A stretch of DNA of 64,000 nucleotides from Nocardioides turkmenicus (GCF_011045035.1 NZ_JAALAA010000021.1:1-64000); one strand, 5' to 3'; counted from the first letter of the stretch, positions 1 to 8,131 are shown. Notes: generated by a model not told the origin, from the letters alone. A program made the numbers and translations.

Positions 1-2
1 GC

Positions 3-173
3 GCCACGGTCGACACCGAGCAGGGCACGATCTACATCACCGCCGGCGGTGGGGGCGGCTCCGACTTCGCCGGCCGCTTGCCGGTCACCAGGAGGACGAC
101 CGCGCCGCCGAGCAGCAGGGCACCGCCGCCGGCGATGCCGAGCGCCACCACGAAGATCCCGTCGATCCGGTAG
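3..173 (+). CDS. 3' end of an unidentified protein gene (partial)
   Basis: An open frame enters from the left edge and ends at TAG 171-173. Its first residues read ATVDTEQGTIYITAGGGG, which looks like a beta-strand-rich protein end, and every third codon position from 5 to 29 is G or C, although those bases lie outside the convergent gene. From 32 on it overlaps the reverse-strand gene in a phase that shares the same wobble positions, so third-position bias cannot tell the strands apart there. The family is not recognisable from this fragment. A metallophosphoesterase-like or propeller-like tail is only a guess. Confidence 0.35.
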   Translation, partial: ATVDTEQGTIYITAGGGGGSDFAGRLPVTRRTTAPPSSRAPPPAMPSATTKIPSIR

Positions 174-698
174 CCGAAGGCGAGCTTGATCGGCGCCCCG
201 TCCCGGCTCGCGGCGAGGAACGAGACCGGCTCACCCTCGAGCGTCACGTTCAGCTCCTGCGTCCCGGAGCCCGAGACCTTCTCGTGCCACCACGGCGCCT
301 GGGAGGCATCGGGCACCTTCTCCCCCGACCCGACCGCACCGCTGACCCTGGTCAGCGGGGTCTCGGCGATCTCGACGGCGTTGGTGTCCTTGACGACGTC
401 GAGGACGTCGACCGGGTTGCCCACGCCGACGTACGACTCCCCCCATCGCCTCCACCCGCACCGTGACCGGGAGCCGGTCGAAGGCGAACGCCTCCGGCGT
501 GGAGTACGCCGCCCCCTGCTCGATCGGGGTCTCCTTGCCCATCACCACGTCGTCGGGCCCGGCCGCCATCGCCAGGCCCGCCCCGACGAGAAGGAGTGGC
601 GCGCCCAGCAGGCCGAGGAGCACCGCCAGGAAGACCCTGCCGCCCTTCCTCGGCCGGCCGGAATCAGCGATCAAGGGTGCGTACGTTGCCGAGCTCAT
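32..698 (-). pseudogene. two-TM membrane protein of unknown function, frameshifted
   Basis: Two reverse-strand frames join to make one plausible protein of about 220 residues. The first frame starts at ATG 698 after an AAGG box and has a long hydrophobic segment at residues 20-45, then an extracytoplasmic-looking stretch up to RVEAMGG. The second frame continues with YVGVGNPVDVLDVVKD, carries a second membrane segment near its end (FVVALGIAGGGALLLGG) and stops at 32 after a Pro-rich tail. The switch lies at a run of six C (six G on the coding strand) at about 439-444. One extra or two fewer bases restores the frame. This is either a real frameshift or a homopolymer sequencing error. No known family was recognised. 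Confidence 0.6.
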
Positions 699-777
699 CG
701 TGGCCTTCTAGGTGGGGGTCCCAAGAAGTGGACGCGGCAATCTAGCGTGCCGAGCTCGCGCCGGGAAGTGATTAACC

Positions 778-820
778 CCGCCCGGCACCGTATTACCGGG
801 CGGTATGCAACGTTTACGTT
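778..820. promoter_or_regulatory. inverted repeats in the 699-968 intergenic region
   Basis: The 270-base gap between the membrane protein and the first secreted protein has no gene. It holds an 8-bp inverted repeat, CCGCCCGG at 778-785 with CCGGGCGG at 796-803, followed by AACGTTTACGTT at 809-820. These may be operator sites for either divergent gene. No convincing -35/-10 pair was assigned. Confidence 0.3.
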
Positions 821-940
821 CACTTGGTAATCGCCATGCCGTGTCGCTCGAACAACCCGTCGTTGCGTTTCTTTAGCGTCGCGAGGCGCACGTGGGCGTA
901 TCGGCGCAACAGCTGCCGACTCGAAGACCGCGTTGCGATC

Positions 941-968
941 GATTCGAATTGACGACGAAAGGTATGAA
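941..968 (+). promoter_or_regulatory. leader and RBS shared with the downstream paralogue
   Basis: The 28 bases before the ATG at 969 contain TTCGAATTGA, then CGACGAAAGGTA. The same leader, with two small differences, precedes the paralogue at 1844. AAAGG sits about 8 bases before the ATG and fixes the start, excluding the longer open frame that begins at 933. Confidence 0.55.
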
Positions 969-1514
969 ATGAGCAAGAAGACAGGGCTGCTCCGCCGCGC
1001 CGCGGCCGTCGCCGCCTTCTCGGGTGTCGCCTTCGCACTGTCCACCGGAGCCGCCACGGCTGCCCCGGCCGACGCCGCGACCGCCGCCGCCAGCACCTCG
1101 ACGTCGGACCTCTCGCCCTCCACGCAGAAGGCGTGGGAGGACTTCATCCTCGGCGGCTCCTACGTGACCGAGGGCGCCGCCCAGATGGTCAGCGGAGCCT
1201 GGGTCGGCGCTCCGGGCCTGCTCCTCGCTGGCGCCACCGGCGCCCCGCTCACCCCCGAGCAGATGGCGGCCTGGGAGAACTGGGACGACGGCGGCCGCAA
1301 GATCGGCGAGGGTGCGGCCATGATGGTCGCCGGCGCCTACGTCGGGGCCCCGGGCTACATCATGGACCAGATCGCGGGCGGTGCGACCCCGGGCGACCTG
1401 TCCCCGGCCGAGCTCGAGCAGGTCAGCTTCCTCATCCCCGAGGGCAGTCCGGCGCTCGACGGTGTCGCCACCGACCAGGTCCCCAACCCGATGGCTCCTC
1501 TCGGCACCTTCTGA
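969..1514 (+). CDS. small secreted protein with internal repeat, paralogue 1
   Basis: A 181-residue exported protein of no family I recognise. Residues 1-32 form a classical signal peptide (MSKKTGLLRRAAAVAAF, ending at ATAAPA). The mature part has two related segments of about 45 residues. Each has an AW motif, then GAAxMV, then GA-VGAPG, then a Gly/Ala/Pro linker. The protein ends PNPMAPLGTF. There is no cysteine in the mature chain. The neighbour at 1844 is a close paralogue with the same signal peptide, leader and terminator, so the pair arose by tandem duplication. Spaced glycines and VGAPG repeats suggest a cell-surface or amphipathic assembly role, but that is speculation. Confidence 0.8.
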   Translation: MSKKTGLLRRAAAVAAFSGVAFALSTGAATAAPADAATAAASTSTSDLSPSTQKAWEDFILGGSYVTEGAAQMVSGAWVGAPGLLLAGATGAPLTPEQMAAWENWDDGGRKIGEGAAMMVAGAYVGAPGYIMDQIAGGATPGDLSPAELEQVSFLIPEGSPALDGVATDQVPNPMAPLGTF

Positions 1515-1576
1515 GCGGCGACATGACCGCTGCCGGCCGGACGTAGCTCCCACCACGATCCGATCGGTGCCGTCTA

Positions 1577-1618
1577 CAGATGGCCCAGCCGTGCACTCGT
1601 GCACGACCGGGCCATCTG
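1577..1618 (+). terminator. stem-loop terminator of secreted paralogue 1
   Basis: CAGATGGCCC at 1577-1586 pairs with GGGCCATCTG at 1609-1618, and an inner GTGCAC/GTGCAC pair lies inside the loop. The hairpin is 60 bases after the stop. The downstream T-tract is weak (ATTTAC). The terminator after paralogue 2 has the same architecture. Confidence 0.65.
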
Positions 1619-1843
1619 CGCATTTACGCGCGTTCAGTCAAGAACGTTGCAGGTTGACCGAAATTACGTCATTACATTTCTTTCGGTACGTAGTTGACAC
1701 GAAAACAGCCGTGTCGCTTGCCATTGTGCGCGTTGATGCTCTTAGCATCATTTCCCGGATGCGGACGTATCGATGCCATATCGATCCGGGGGCCGCGTCC
1801 ATGCGTGTTGCTTCAATTCGAATTGATCGACGAAAGGTACGAA
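1619..1843 (+). promoter_or_regulatory. upstream region of secreted paralogue 2
   Basis: This gene-free stretch is less GC-rich than its surroundings. It holds TTGACA at 1694-1699 with no clear -10 at 17 bp. GCCGTGTCGCT at 1708-1718 also occurs at 838-848, at nearly the same distance before paralogue 1. A perfect hairpin, TGATGCT-CTT-AGCATCA, lies at 1734-1750, and the 12-bp palindrome CAATTCGAATTG at 1814-1825 falls just before the shared leader. The shared elements suggest common regulation of both paralogues. Confidence 0.4.
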
Positions 1844-2419
1844 ATGAACAAGAAGACAGGGCTGCTCCGCCGCGCTGCGGCCGTCGCCGCCTTCTCGGGT
1901 GTCGCCATCGCACTGACCACCGGCACCGCCAACGCCGCTCCGGTCACCCACGACAAGGACCACAACCGCACCGCCACTCAGTGCGTCAAGGAGAACACCG
2001 GCGGCAACTCGGACTTCTCGCCCTCGACCCAGAAGGCCTGGGCCGACTTCATCTGTGGCGCCGGCCAGGCCACCGGCGGTGCCGCTCGCATGGTCAGCGG
2101 CGCCTGGGTCGGCGCTCCGGGCCTGCTCCTGATGGGTGCGACCGGCGACGAGCTGAGCCCGGCGCAGAAGAAGGCCTGGGTGAACTGGGACGGTGGCGCG
2201 CACCAGGTCGGCACCGGTGCCGCCATGGTCGTCTCCGGCGTCTGGGTCGGTGCGCCCGGCACCGTGATGGACAAGATCATGGGCGGCGCGATGCCGACCG
2301 AGCTGTCCGACCGTGAGATGGACCAGGTCTCCTTCCTCCTCCCGATGGACAACCCGGCCCTCGACGGCCTCCCGGTCCAGGACGTCCCGAACCCGCTGGG
2401 TCCGCTCGGCACCTTCTGA
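1844..2419 (+). CDS. small secreted protein with internal repeat, paralogue 2
   Basis: A 191-residue exported protein, paralogous to the one at 969. The signal peptide (MNKKTGLLRRAAAVAAF to TANAAPV) is nearly identical, and the mature part shares the two VGAPG-containing repeats and the PNP-PLGTF ending. It differs by an extra polar stretch after the signal peptide and by two cysteines, one in TQCVKEN and one in FICGAG, placed to form a disulfide that the first paralogue cannot make. The start at 1844 follows CGAAAGGTACGAA; a longer open frame from 1694 is rejected because it lacks an RBS and would bury the signal peptide. Function unknown. Confidence 0.8.
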   Translation: MNKKTGLLRRAAAVAAFSGVAIALTTGTANAAPVTHDKDHNRTATQCVKENTGGNSDFSPSTQKAWADFICGAGQATGGAARMVSGAWVGAPGLLLMGATGDELSPAQKKAWVNWDGGAHQVGTGAAMVVSGVWVGAPGTVMDKIMGGAMPTELSDREMDQVSFLLPMDNPALDGLPVQDVPNPLGPLGTF

Positions 2420-2474
2420 GCGAGTTGACCATGGCCGAGTGATCAACCCCTACCGACTGCTCGGCAACGTCACA

Positions 2475-2527
2475 CAGGTGGCCCTGGGCGTGCACACGTG
2501 CACAGCCGGGGCCACCTGCACGTTTTT
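2475..2527 (+). terminator. rho-independent terminator of secreted paralogue 2
   Basis: CAGGTGGCCC at 2475-2484 pairs with GGGCCACCTG at 2509-2518, followed by CACG and a run of five T at 2523-2527. It is the paralogous counterpart of the hairpin at 1577-1618 and ends the unit before the convergent fic gene. Confidence 0.8.
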
Positions 2528-2555
2528 CCCAGGCCCATCCGAACCCCGTCAGGCT

Positions 2556-3722
2556 TCAGTCGTACGCCAGCGGCTCCTCGATCACGTCCATCACCGCCCT
2601 GGCGACCCAGTAGTGACGGCCGCCGCGGCCCGACCGGCCGGCGGCCTGGAGCCACCCCCTCCGCTCGGCGTCCTGGATGAGGTTGCGCGCTCCCTGGTTG
2701 GTCAGACCGGTCGCGTCCTGGACGCGCTTGACGGTCAGGTAGGGGTTGGCGAACAGCAGCGTGACCAGCCCGGACAGGTTGGCGCGCGAGGTGGCGGCCT
2801 CCTCGAGGTAGCCCTCGCGGAGCCCGACCAGGCGCTCGGACCTGGTCGTGGCGTCCTCAGCCGAGCGCCGCACCCCGGTGAGGAAGAACTGCAGCCACTC
2901 CTGCATCTCGCCGCGCTCCCGGACACTCTGCAGCCGCTGGTAGTAGGTCTGCCGGTGGGCCTCGATGTAGCCGGAGAGATAGAGCAGCGGTGTGGTCATC
3001 CGCCCCTCCTCCATCAGCATCAGGTTGATCAGCAGCCGGCCGATGCGGCCGTTGCCGTCGAGGAACGGGTGGATCGTCTCGAACTGGTAGTGCATCAGCG
3101 CGCAGCGCACCAGGGTCGGGCTGAGGTCGGGGACATTGACGTACGCCTCCCAGTCGGCGATCAGCTCCGGCAGATCGGACGGGAGGGGTGGGACGTACGC
3201 GACGGTGGTGGGGCTGTCGGTCGTCGAGCCGACCCAGACCGGCATCCGCCGGAACTCACCGGGGTGGCGCTCCTGCCCCCGGACACCGGTGAGGAGGGTC
3301 CTGTGGAGCTCGAGGACGAGGCGCTGGCTGAGCGGCCAGCTCTTGATGAGCTCGAAGCCCTGCCGGGTCGCGGCGAGGTAGGCCTTGACCTCGGCGACGT
3401 CCTCGCTCTTCGTCGCCTGGCCGCTGGCCTCGTCCTGGAGGACCTCCTCCAGCGATGTCCGGGTGCCTTCGATCCGGGAGGAGGCGACCGCCTCCTGGGT
3501 CAGGTAGGGCCCGATCAGCAGCTCGGGATCCTGGATCAGGGCGCTCACGCCCTGCAGGCGACCGAGGGCGGCGTCGGCGTCCGAGAGCGCCTTCACGGTG
3601 AGCGGCTCCAACGGCAGGTCACGCGGGATGTGGGCGGGTTTGTAATACCAGTAGGCCCACTTGTTCCCCGGCTCGCGGGCCGCCCGGCCGAACTGCGGAG
3701 CGTCGTACCTCTCCGGATCCAT
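2556..3722 (-). CDS. Fic domain protein (putative AMPylase) with C-terminal winged helix
   Basis: A 388-residue Fic protein. The catalytic motif HPFLDGNGRIGR lies at about 218-229 and is intact, so transfer of AMP (or another nucleotide part) from a nucleotide to a target hydroxyl is expected. An upstream SSRIEGT at 81-87 matches the inhibitory-helix motif of class II Fic proteins, which would autoinhibit the site. Residues of about 315-360 form a DNA-binding-like helix-turn-helix (LTVKRVQDATGLTNQGARN). This Fic-N/Fic/wHTH layout is typical of stand-alone chromosomal Fic regulators. It is not next to a small antitoxin gene. It is divergent from the phosphodiesterase at 3834. Confidence 0.9.
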   Translation of the reverse strand: MDPERYDAPQFGRAAREPGNKWAYWYYKPAHIPRDLPLEPLTVKALSDADAALGRLQGVSALIQDPELLIGPYLTQEAVASSRIEGTRTSLEEVLQDEASGQATKSEDVAEVKAYLAATRQGFELIKSWPLSQRLVLELHRTLLTGVRGQERHPGEFRRMPVWVGSTTDSPTTVAYVPPLPSDLPELIADWEAYVNVPDLSPTLVRCALMHYQFETIHPFLDGNGRIGRLLINLMLMEEGRMTTPLLYLSGYIEAHRQTYYQRLQSVRERGEMQEWLQFFLTGVRRSAEDATTRSERLVGLREGYLEEAATSRANLSGLVTLLFANPYLTVKRVQDATGLTNQGARNLIQDAERRGWLQAAGRSGRGGRHYWVARAVMDVIEEPLAYD

Positions 3723-3767
3723 GACCGGTCAACTTACCAGTCAACAGCGTGATGAGTTGGAAGTTTG

Positions 3768-3800
3768 CGGGAACTTCCCAGTGCGACTTGGGAGTTCCCG
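3768..3800. promoter_or_regulatory. inverted repeat between fic and the phosphodiesterase gene
   Basis: CGGGAACTTCCCA at 3768-3780 is matched by TGGGAGTTCCCG at 3789-3800, with one bulged base. It lies 33 bp before the likely GTG start at 3834 and 46 bp before the divergent fic start. It could be a shared operator, for example for the Fic protein's own HTH, or a leader hairpin. Confidence 0.4.
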
Positions 3801-3833
3801 GCCAACATCCAAGTCGGACCTACGCTGTGGATC

Positions 3834-4817
3834 GTGCAGTTCGGTCAGTATCCCGCGCCCCGTCATACGATCGCCCACCTCTCCGACCCCCACCTCTACG
3901 CCGGTGACCGGCGGATCTTCGGCAAGGTCGACCCGAACCCCGGCTTCGAGCGTGCCCTGGACCGGCTGCGCGGGATGACCGTCCCGCCGCAGGCGATCGT
4001 CTTCACCGGCGACCTCGCCGACCTGGGCGAGCGCGACGCCTACGTACGTCTGCGCAAGCAGGTCGAGCCGGTCGCCGCGGACCTCGGGGCCGAGATCATC
4101 TGGGTGATGGGCAACCACGACGAGCGCGAGGTCTACTCCGAGGTGCTCTTCGGGTCGCCCTCCGATGACCCCCAGGACCGGGTGTACGACATCGACGGGC
4201 TGCGGATCATCTCCCTGGACACCACCGTGCCCGGCTGGCACCACGGCGACATCAGCGAGGCCCAACTGGAGTGGCTGAGCGACGTGCTCGCCGAGCCGGC
4301 ACCGCACGGCACCCTGCTCACGATGCACCACCCGCCGATCCCGCTCCCCCTCAACGAGGCCAGCGTGATCATCGAGCTCGACGGCCAGGACCGGCTCGCC
4401 CCGGTGCTGGCCGGGACGGACGTACGTGCCGTTCTCGCAGGTCATCTGCACTACTCGACCAGCACCACCTTCGCCGGGATCCCGGTCTCGGTCGCCTCAG
4501 CGAGCTGCTACACCGCCGCCCCGGCGACCCTCGGCCGCTACTCCGCCTCCGTCGACGGTCACCAGGCGATCTCGCTGGTCCACCTCTACGACGAGGGCGT
4601 CGGCGGCGTCCCGGGCGCCCCGGTCGTCCACACCACCGTCCCGATCGGCGAGGCACCCGAGGTCGCCGGCTTCCCCTCCTCGGTCCTCGAGAAGCTCGGC
4701 CCGATGACGCCGGCCGAGCGTCGCGATCTCTTCTCCCGCAAGGGCAAGGCCGCGCGGGCCCTGCGGCGTCAGCTTCGAGACCGACCAGGGCGGCCTCGAT
4801 CTCCGACTCGAGGCTGA
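3834..4817 (+). CDS. metallophosphoesterase, CpdA-like class III cyclic-nucleotide phosphodiesterase
   Basis: A 327-residue cytoplasmic enzyme of the calcineurin-like fold. Metal ligands appear in order: LSDPH at 16-20, GDLAD at 59-63, GNHDER at 93-98, MHHPP at 164-168 and GHLHY at 203-207. This set and spacing match CpdA/Rv0805-type phosphodiesterases, which hydrolyse cyclic nucleotides and other phosphodiesters using two metal ions. GTG 3834 is chosen because the fold begins right after it; a TTG at 3765 lies inside the inverted repeat. The C-terminal 60 residues are basic and poorly conserved in look. The true substrate is not decidable from sequence. Confidence 0.82.
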   Translation: MQFGQYPAPRHTIAHLSDPHLYAGDRRIFGKVDPNPGFERALDRLRGMTVPPQAIVFTGDLADLGERDAYVRLRKQVEPVAADLGAEIIWVMGNHDEREVYSEVLFGSPSDDPQDRVYDIDGLRIISLDTTVPGWHHGDISEAQLEWLSDVLAEPAPHGTLLTMHHPPIPLPLNEASVIIELDGQDRLAPVLAGTDVRAVLAGHLHYSTSTTFAGIPVSVASASCYTAAPATLGRYSASVDGHQAISLVHLYDEGVGGVPGAPVVHTTVPIGEAPEVAGFPSSVLEKLGPMTPAERRDLFSRKGKAARALRRQLRDRPGRPRSPTRG

Positions 4818-4879
4818 TGTGGGCGTACGGCCGAGCCCGGAACGATTGCTGCGACACGTCCACGACGACAGGAGCAGCC

Positions 4880-6130
4880 ATGTCTCGGACCATCGTCCGC
4901 ACGGGCACCGCAGCGCTGGCCGCGGTGCTCCTTCCCCTGACGGCCGTCCCGGCCGCGTACGCCGATCCTGATCCTCGCCCTGCGGCTGCGGTCGCGCCCG
5001 ACCCGACCGCGCTGACCCGGGAGGCGACCGCGATCGCCGAGCGGGCGGCCGCCGAGCGACGAGGGCTCCGCACCCGGTCGGCGACCCCCACCGCCGCCGA
5101 CCTCGACCGTGCCGTCGACGCGCTCATCGCGGATGGTGCCGTCGGCGTCACCGCGCGCGTCGAGACGCCCGACCTGGTGTGGGCGGGGGCGGGTGGCGTA
5201 CGCGAGGTCGGGAAGAAGCGGCCGGTCAGGCCCGGCGACCGGTTCCACATCGCCAGCAACACCAAGACGCTGATCGCGACCCTGGTGATGCAGGAGGTCG
5301 AGCGCGGCGGCTGGACCCTGGACACGCCCGCGAACCACGTGCTTCCGGAAACCTTCCCCGAGGGGGTCACGATCAAGCACCTGCTCAGCCACACCTCCGG
5401 CGCCCCGCGCGGACCCGAGGAGATCCTCTTCGACCGTGTCGGGGATCCGACCTCGTGGGACCAGCTGATCGACGCGCTCGGGCAGTACTACTCCGAGGCC
5501 GAGCACCTCGCCTTCATGCGCGGCGCCGGCTGGCTCTTCGAGCCCGGCACCGACTTCTCCTACTCCAACTACGGCTACGTCGCCCTCGGCGTCATGCTCG
5601 AGAAGGAGACCGGCGAGCGGATCGAGGATCTCGTACGCGACCGGGTGCTCGAGCCCGCAGGGATGCGCCAGAGCGCCTACCCGACCGAGGCCCGCAACCG
5701 CGGCCCGTTCCTCGAAGATGCCGGCCACTACGAGGGCCGCTGGCGGCCGATGACCGACCTGCACCCGAGCATCTTCCACGCCGCCGGGGCCGCGACGAGC
5801 ACCACCGAGGACCTCGCCGACCTCAACGAGGCGCTCCTCACCGGGCAGCTGGTCCGTCCGGAGACTGTCGAGAAGATGCTGCCGCCGATCGCGGGCAGCG
5901 CCGACCCGGAGTACGGGTTCGGGATCTACCGGGTCGCTGACCCGTGCACCCCCGGCGAGTATCTCTACGGCCACGACGGCGCCCACATGGGTGCGCAGTC
6001 GATCAGCTGGGGCTCACCGGACGGCACCCGCCAGATCACGCTCGGCTGGACCGGTCGCAACTGGGACAGCACCGACCCGATCTACGACCTCGGCCTCCTG
6101 CTCGAGCCCATGCTGCTGGCGACCTGCTGA
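4880..6130 (+). CDS. secreted serine hydrolase, beta-lactamase/D-Ala-D-Ala carboxypeptidase family
   Basis: A 416-residue protein with a signal peptide (1-29, ending AYADP) and a class C beta-lactamase-like domain. The nucleophile motif SNTK is at 126-129 and the YSN motif at 228-230. In place of KTG there is HDGAHMG near residue 370, as in esterase and R61-type peptidase relatives. Likely substrates are peptidoglycan stem peptides or other esters and amides in the envelope. An Ala-rich linker (30-75) precedes the domain. GGAG before ATG 4880 supports the start; the open frame extends back to 4271 only as read-through of antisense bias. It is convergent with the response regulator gene, 24 bases away. 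Confidence 0.85.
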   Translation: MSRTIVRTGTAALAAVLLPLTAVPAAYADPDPRPAAAVAPDPTALTREATAIAERAAAERRGLRTRSATPTAADLDRAVDALIADGAVGVTARVETPDLVWAGAGGVREVGKKRPVRPGDRFHIASNTKTLIATLVMQEVERGGWTLDTPANHVLPETFPEGVTIKHLLSHTSGAPRGPEEILFDRVGDPTSWDQLIDALGQYYSEAEHLAFMRGAGWLFEPGTDFSYSNYGYVALGVMLEKETGERIEDLVRDRVLEPAGMRQSAYPTEARNRGPFLEDAGHYEGRWRPMTDLHPSIFHAAGAATSTTEDLADLNEALLTGQLVRPETVEKMLPPIAGSADPEYGFGIYRVADPCTPGEYLYGHDGAHMGAQSISWGSPDGTRQITLGWTGRNWDSTDPIYDLGLLLEPMLLATC

Positions 6131-6153
6131 GACACTGGGTGCCGTCGCCGGCC

Positions 6154-6789
6154 TCAGGGTCGCAGGATGCGGCGCTCGATGGCCGTGGCGACGGCACCGG
6201 CACGGGTGTCGACGCCGAGCTTGGTGTAGATGTGGGAGAGGTGGGACTTGACGGTCGCCTCGCTGACCAGGAGCTCGCGGGCCATCTCCTTGTTGCCCAG
6301 GCCCTTGGCGAGCAGGCGCAGGATCTCGACCTCGCGCGGGCTCACCTTCGGCGCCGGTGACGCGGCGCGCTGCAGCAGCCGGGTGGCGACCGAGGGGGCC
6401 AGCACGGTCTCTCCCCGTGCCGTTCCCCGGATGGCCCGGAAGAGCTCGTCGGGCGGGGCGTCCTTCAGCAGGTAGCCGGCCGCGCCGGCGTCGACGGCCT
6501 CGAGCACGTCGGCCTCGGTGTCGTACGTGGTCAGCACGAGCACCTGCGGCGGCTCCGGCAGATCGCGGACCAGCCTGGTCGTCTCTGCGCCACCTGGCCC
6601 CTCGCCGAGGCTGAGGTCCATCAGCACCACATCGGGCTTCGTCTCGCCCACGACCGCGACGGCCTGGGCGGAGTCGGCGGCCTCGCCGACGACGTCCAGG
6701 TCGTCCTGGGCGTCGACGAGGGCACGGACGCCGGCCCGGACCACCGGATGGTCGTCGACCAGCACCACCCGGATGTGTTGCTCAACCAC
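6154..6789 (-). CDS. NarL/LuxR-type response regulator
   Basis: A 211-residue two-component regulator. The receiver domain (4-120) has DD at 12-13, the phosphoacceptor Asp at about 58 in VVLMDLS, and the Thr and Lys switch residues in LVLTTYD and YLLKDA. The C-terminal LuxR-type HTH reads VSPREVEILRLLAKGLGNKE and TVKSHLSHIYTKLGV. GTG 6789 is preceded by GGGGAGG and overlaps the 3' end of the kinase gene by 8 bp, so the pair is translationally coupled. Targets are unknown; the direct repeats at 8088-8131 in front of the operon are candidates for autoregulation. Confidence 0.92.
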   Translation of the reverse strand: MVEQHIRVVLVDDHPVVRAGVRALVDAQDDLDVVGEAADSAQAVAVVGETKPDVVLMDLSLGEGPGGAETTRLVRDLPEPPQVLVLTTYDTEADVLEAVDAGAAGYLLKDAPPDELFRAIRGTARGETVLAPSVATRLLQRAASPAPKVSPREVEILRLLAKGLGNKEMARELLVSEATVKSHLSHIYTKLGVDTRAGAVATAIERRILRP

Positions 6790-8041
6790 GACGTTCCTCC
6801 CCCTGGACGGATGCTGACTGACCGGCCTCGAACGAGACGGCGACAACGGTGCCCTCGCCCGGGGCGCTCTCGATGACCAAGTCTCCACCCAGCAGCCGGG
6901 CGCGGGCCCGCATCCCGGCCAGGCCGTGTCCGCGCAGGCCGTCCGACTCGTCCCGGAGGCTGAACGGATCGTCTCGGGCTCCGCTTCGACCGGCCGCGTC
7001 GAACCCGGCCCCGTCGTCGCGTACGTCCAGGGCGACCCCGCCCTCGTGGAAGGTGAGGGAGACGACGGCGGTGGTCGCGCCGGCGTGCTCGGCGACGTTG
7101 GCGAGGGCACCTCGGAGGGTGCGTACGACGGCCGTTGCGACCCGCCCGCCGACCTGGTGCGGGTCGCCGTGGACATGCACCGGGACGTCGAGCCCGGTGG
7201 TGGCGGAGACATCGTCGGCGACCTGGCGTACGGCGGTGACTAGGGCCGACCCGCCGGCCAGCTCCGCAGGGGCGAGGTCGCGTACGACCCGGCGGGCCTC
7301 GTCGAGCGAGGCGCGAGCCATGCCGGCCGCCTGGTCGACGTGGTCGCGGGCGTCGGCGGGACGCGAGTCCCACTCCTGGTCGGCCGCCTGGAGCAGCAGG
7401 TTGATGCTGGTCAGGCCCTGGGCGACGCTGTCGTGGATCTCCCGGCTCAGCCGGGCGCGCTCGGCAACGACCCCGGCGCGGCGCTCGGCGTCGGCGACCT
7501 CGTCCTGGGCCGCCTCGAGGTCGGCGAGGAGCGCACGCCGGGTCTCGGCATCGCGCTCGAGTGCGCGGTAGGCGGTCACCGCGAGCACGGCGACGCAGAC
7601 CGGGCCGAGCAGCACGGTCGGGTCGGCCAGGCCGGTCATCCTGCTCCAGGCGAACGCGACGACGGCCACCAGGAACACCGTCGCAGCCACCGCCCAGCGG
7701 AAGGGCAGCACGCGCAGGGCCAGGAAGACCAGCGGCACCGCGGCCCACGAGAACGACGGCGCGATCAGCGCCAGCACGGTCCAGCAGGCGACCACCGCGG
7801 CCAGCCAGACGACCGCGGCCGTGCCGGTGAGGCGGCGGCCTGCTGCGTACGCGACCAGGAGGAGGGCGGCGCCGGGCAGGACCACCTCGGCCTGGTCACC
7901 GAAGCCGTGGCCCTGCAGATAGCGCACGACCGAGGCGACGACGAGTACCACCAGTGAGATGTGGAGCCAGCGGTCGAGCAACGACTGGCCGGCCAGGATC
8001 CCACCGGCGGCGGATGATGATGGTGCGGCGTCGGTCGACAT
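6782..8041 (-). CDS. membrane sensor histidine kinase, HisKA_3 (NarL-partner) family
   Basis: A 419-residue kinase with five or six hydrophobic segments in residues 25-160 and no large extracellular loop, so it probably senses a signal in or at the membrane. A helical linker (165-195) leads to the HisKA_3 box with phosphoacceptor His203 in EIHDSVAQGL. The HATPase part has VRDDGAGF and GHGLAGMRARA. In this family the N box is often NVAEHAGAT, as seen here. The gene precedes and overlaps its response regulator. Confidence 0.92.
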   Translation of the reverse strand: MSTDAAPSSSAAGGILAGQSLLDRWLHISLVVLVVASVVRYLQGHGFGDQAEVVLPGAALLLVAYAAGRRLTGTAAVVWLAAVVACWTVLALIAPSFSWAAVPLVFLALRVLPFRWAVAATVFLVAVVAFAWSRMTGLADPTVLLGPVCVAVLAVTAYRALERDAETRRALLADLEAAQDEVADAERRAGVVAERARLSREIHDSVAQGLTSINLLLQAADQEWDSRPADARDHVDQAAGMARASLDEARRVVRDLAPAELAGGSALVTAVRQVADDVSATTGLDVPVHVHGDPHQVGGRVATAVVRTLRGALANVAEHAGATTAVVSLTFHEGGVALDVRDDGAGFDAAGRSGARDDPFSLRDESDGLRGHGLAGMRARARLLGGDLVIESAPGEGTVVAVSFEAGQSASVQGEERRG

Positions 8042-8087
8042 GGTCGTTCCAGGCTAGGCCGCTCGGGGTGTCCCGGCATCATCCGAT

Positions 8088-8131
8088 CGGCTATCCGGGG
8101 TGTCGCCGGACGGCTATCCAGACGTCGCCGG
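8088..8131. repeat. tandem 22-bp direct repeat before the two-component operon
   Basis: CGGCTATCCGGGGTGTCGCCGG at 8088-8109 is followed after one base by CGGCTATCCAGACGTCGCCGG at 8111-8131. The pair sits between the kinase start (8041) and the divergent secreted propeller gene (8228). Tandem spacing of two helical turns is typical of sites for dimeric LuxR-type regulators, so it may be the target of the adjacent response regulator. Confidence 0.45.

Noticed and set aside
2556..4817. Fic toxin-antitoxin module
   Set aside because: There is no small antitoxin gene next to fic; the inhibitory SRIEGT motif is inside the Fic protein itself, and the neighbour is a phosphodiesterase.
4271..4879. 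N-terminal extension of the serine hydrolase
   Set aside because: It overlaps the phosphodiesterase gene in another frame and would hide the signal peptide; ATG 4880 has an RBS.
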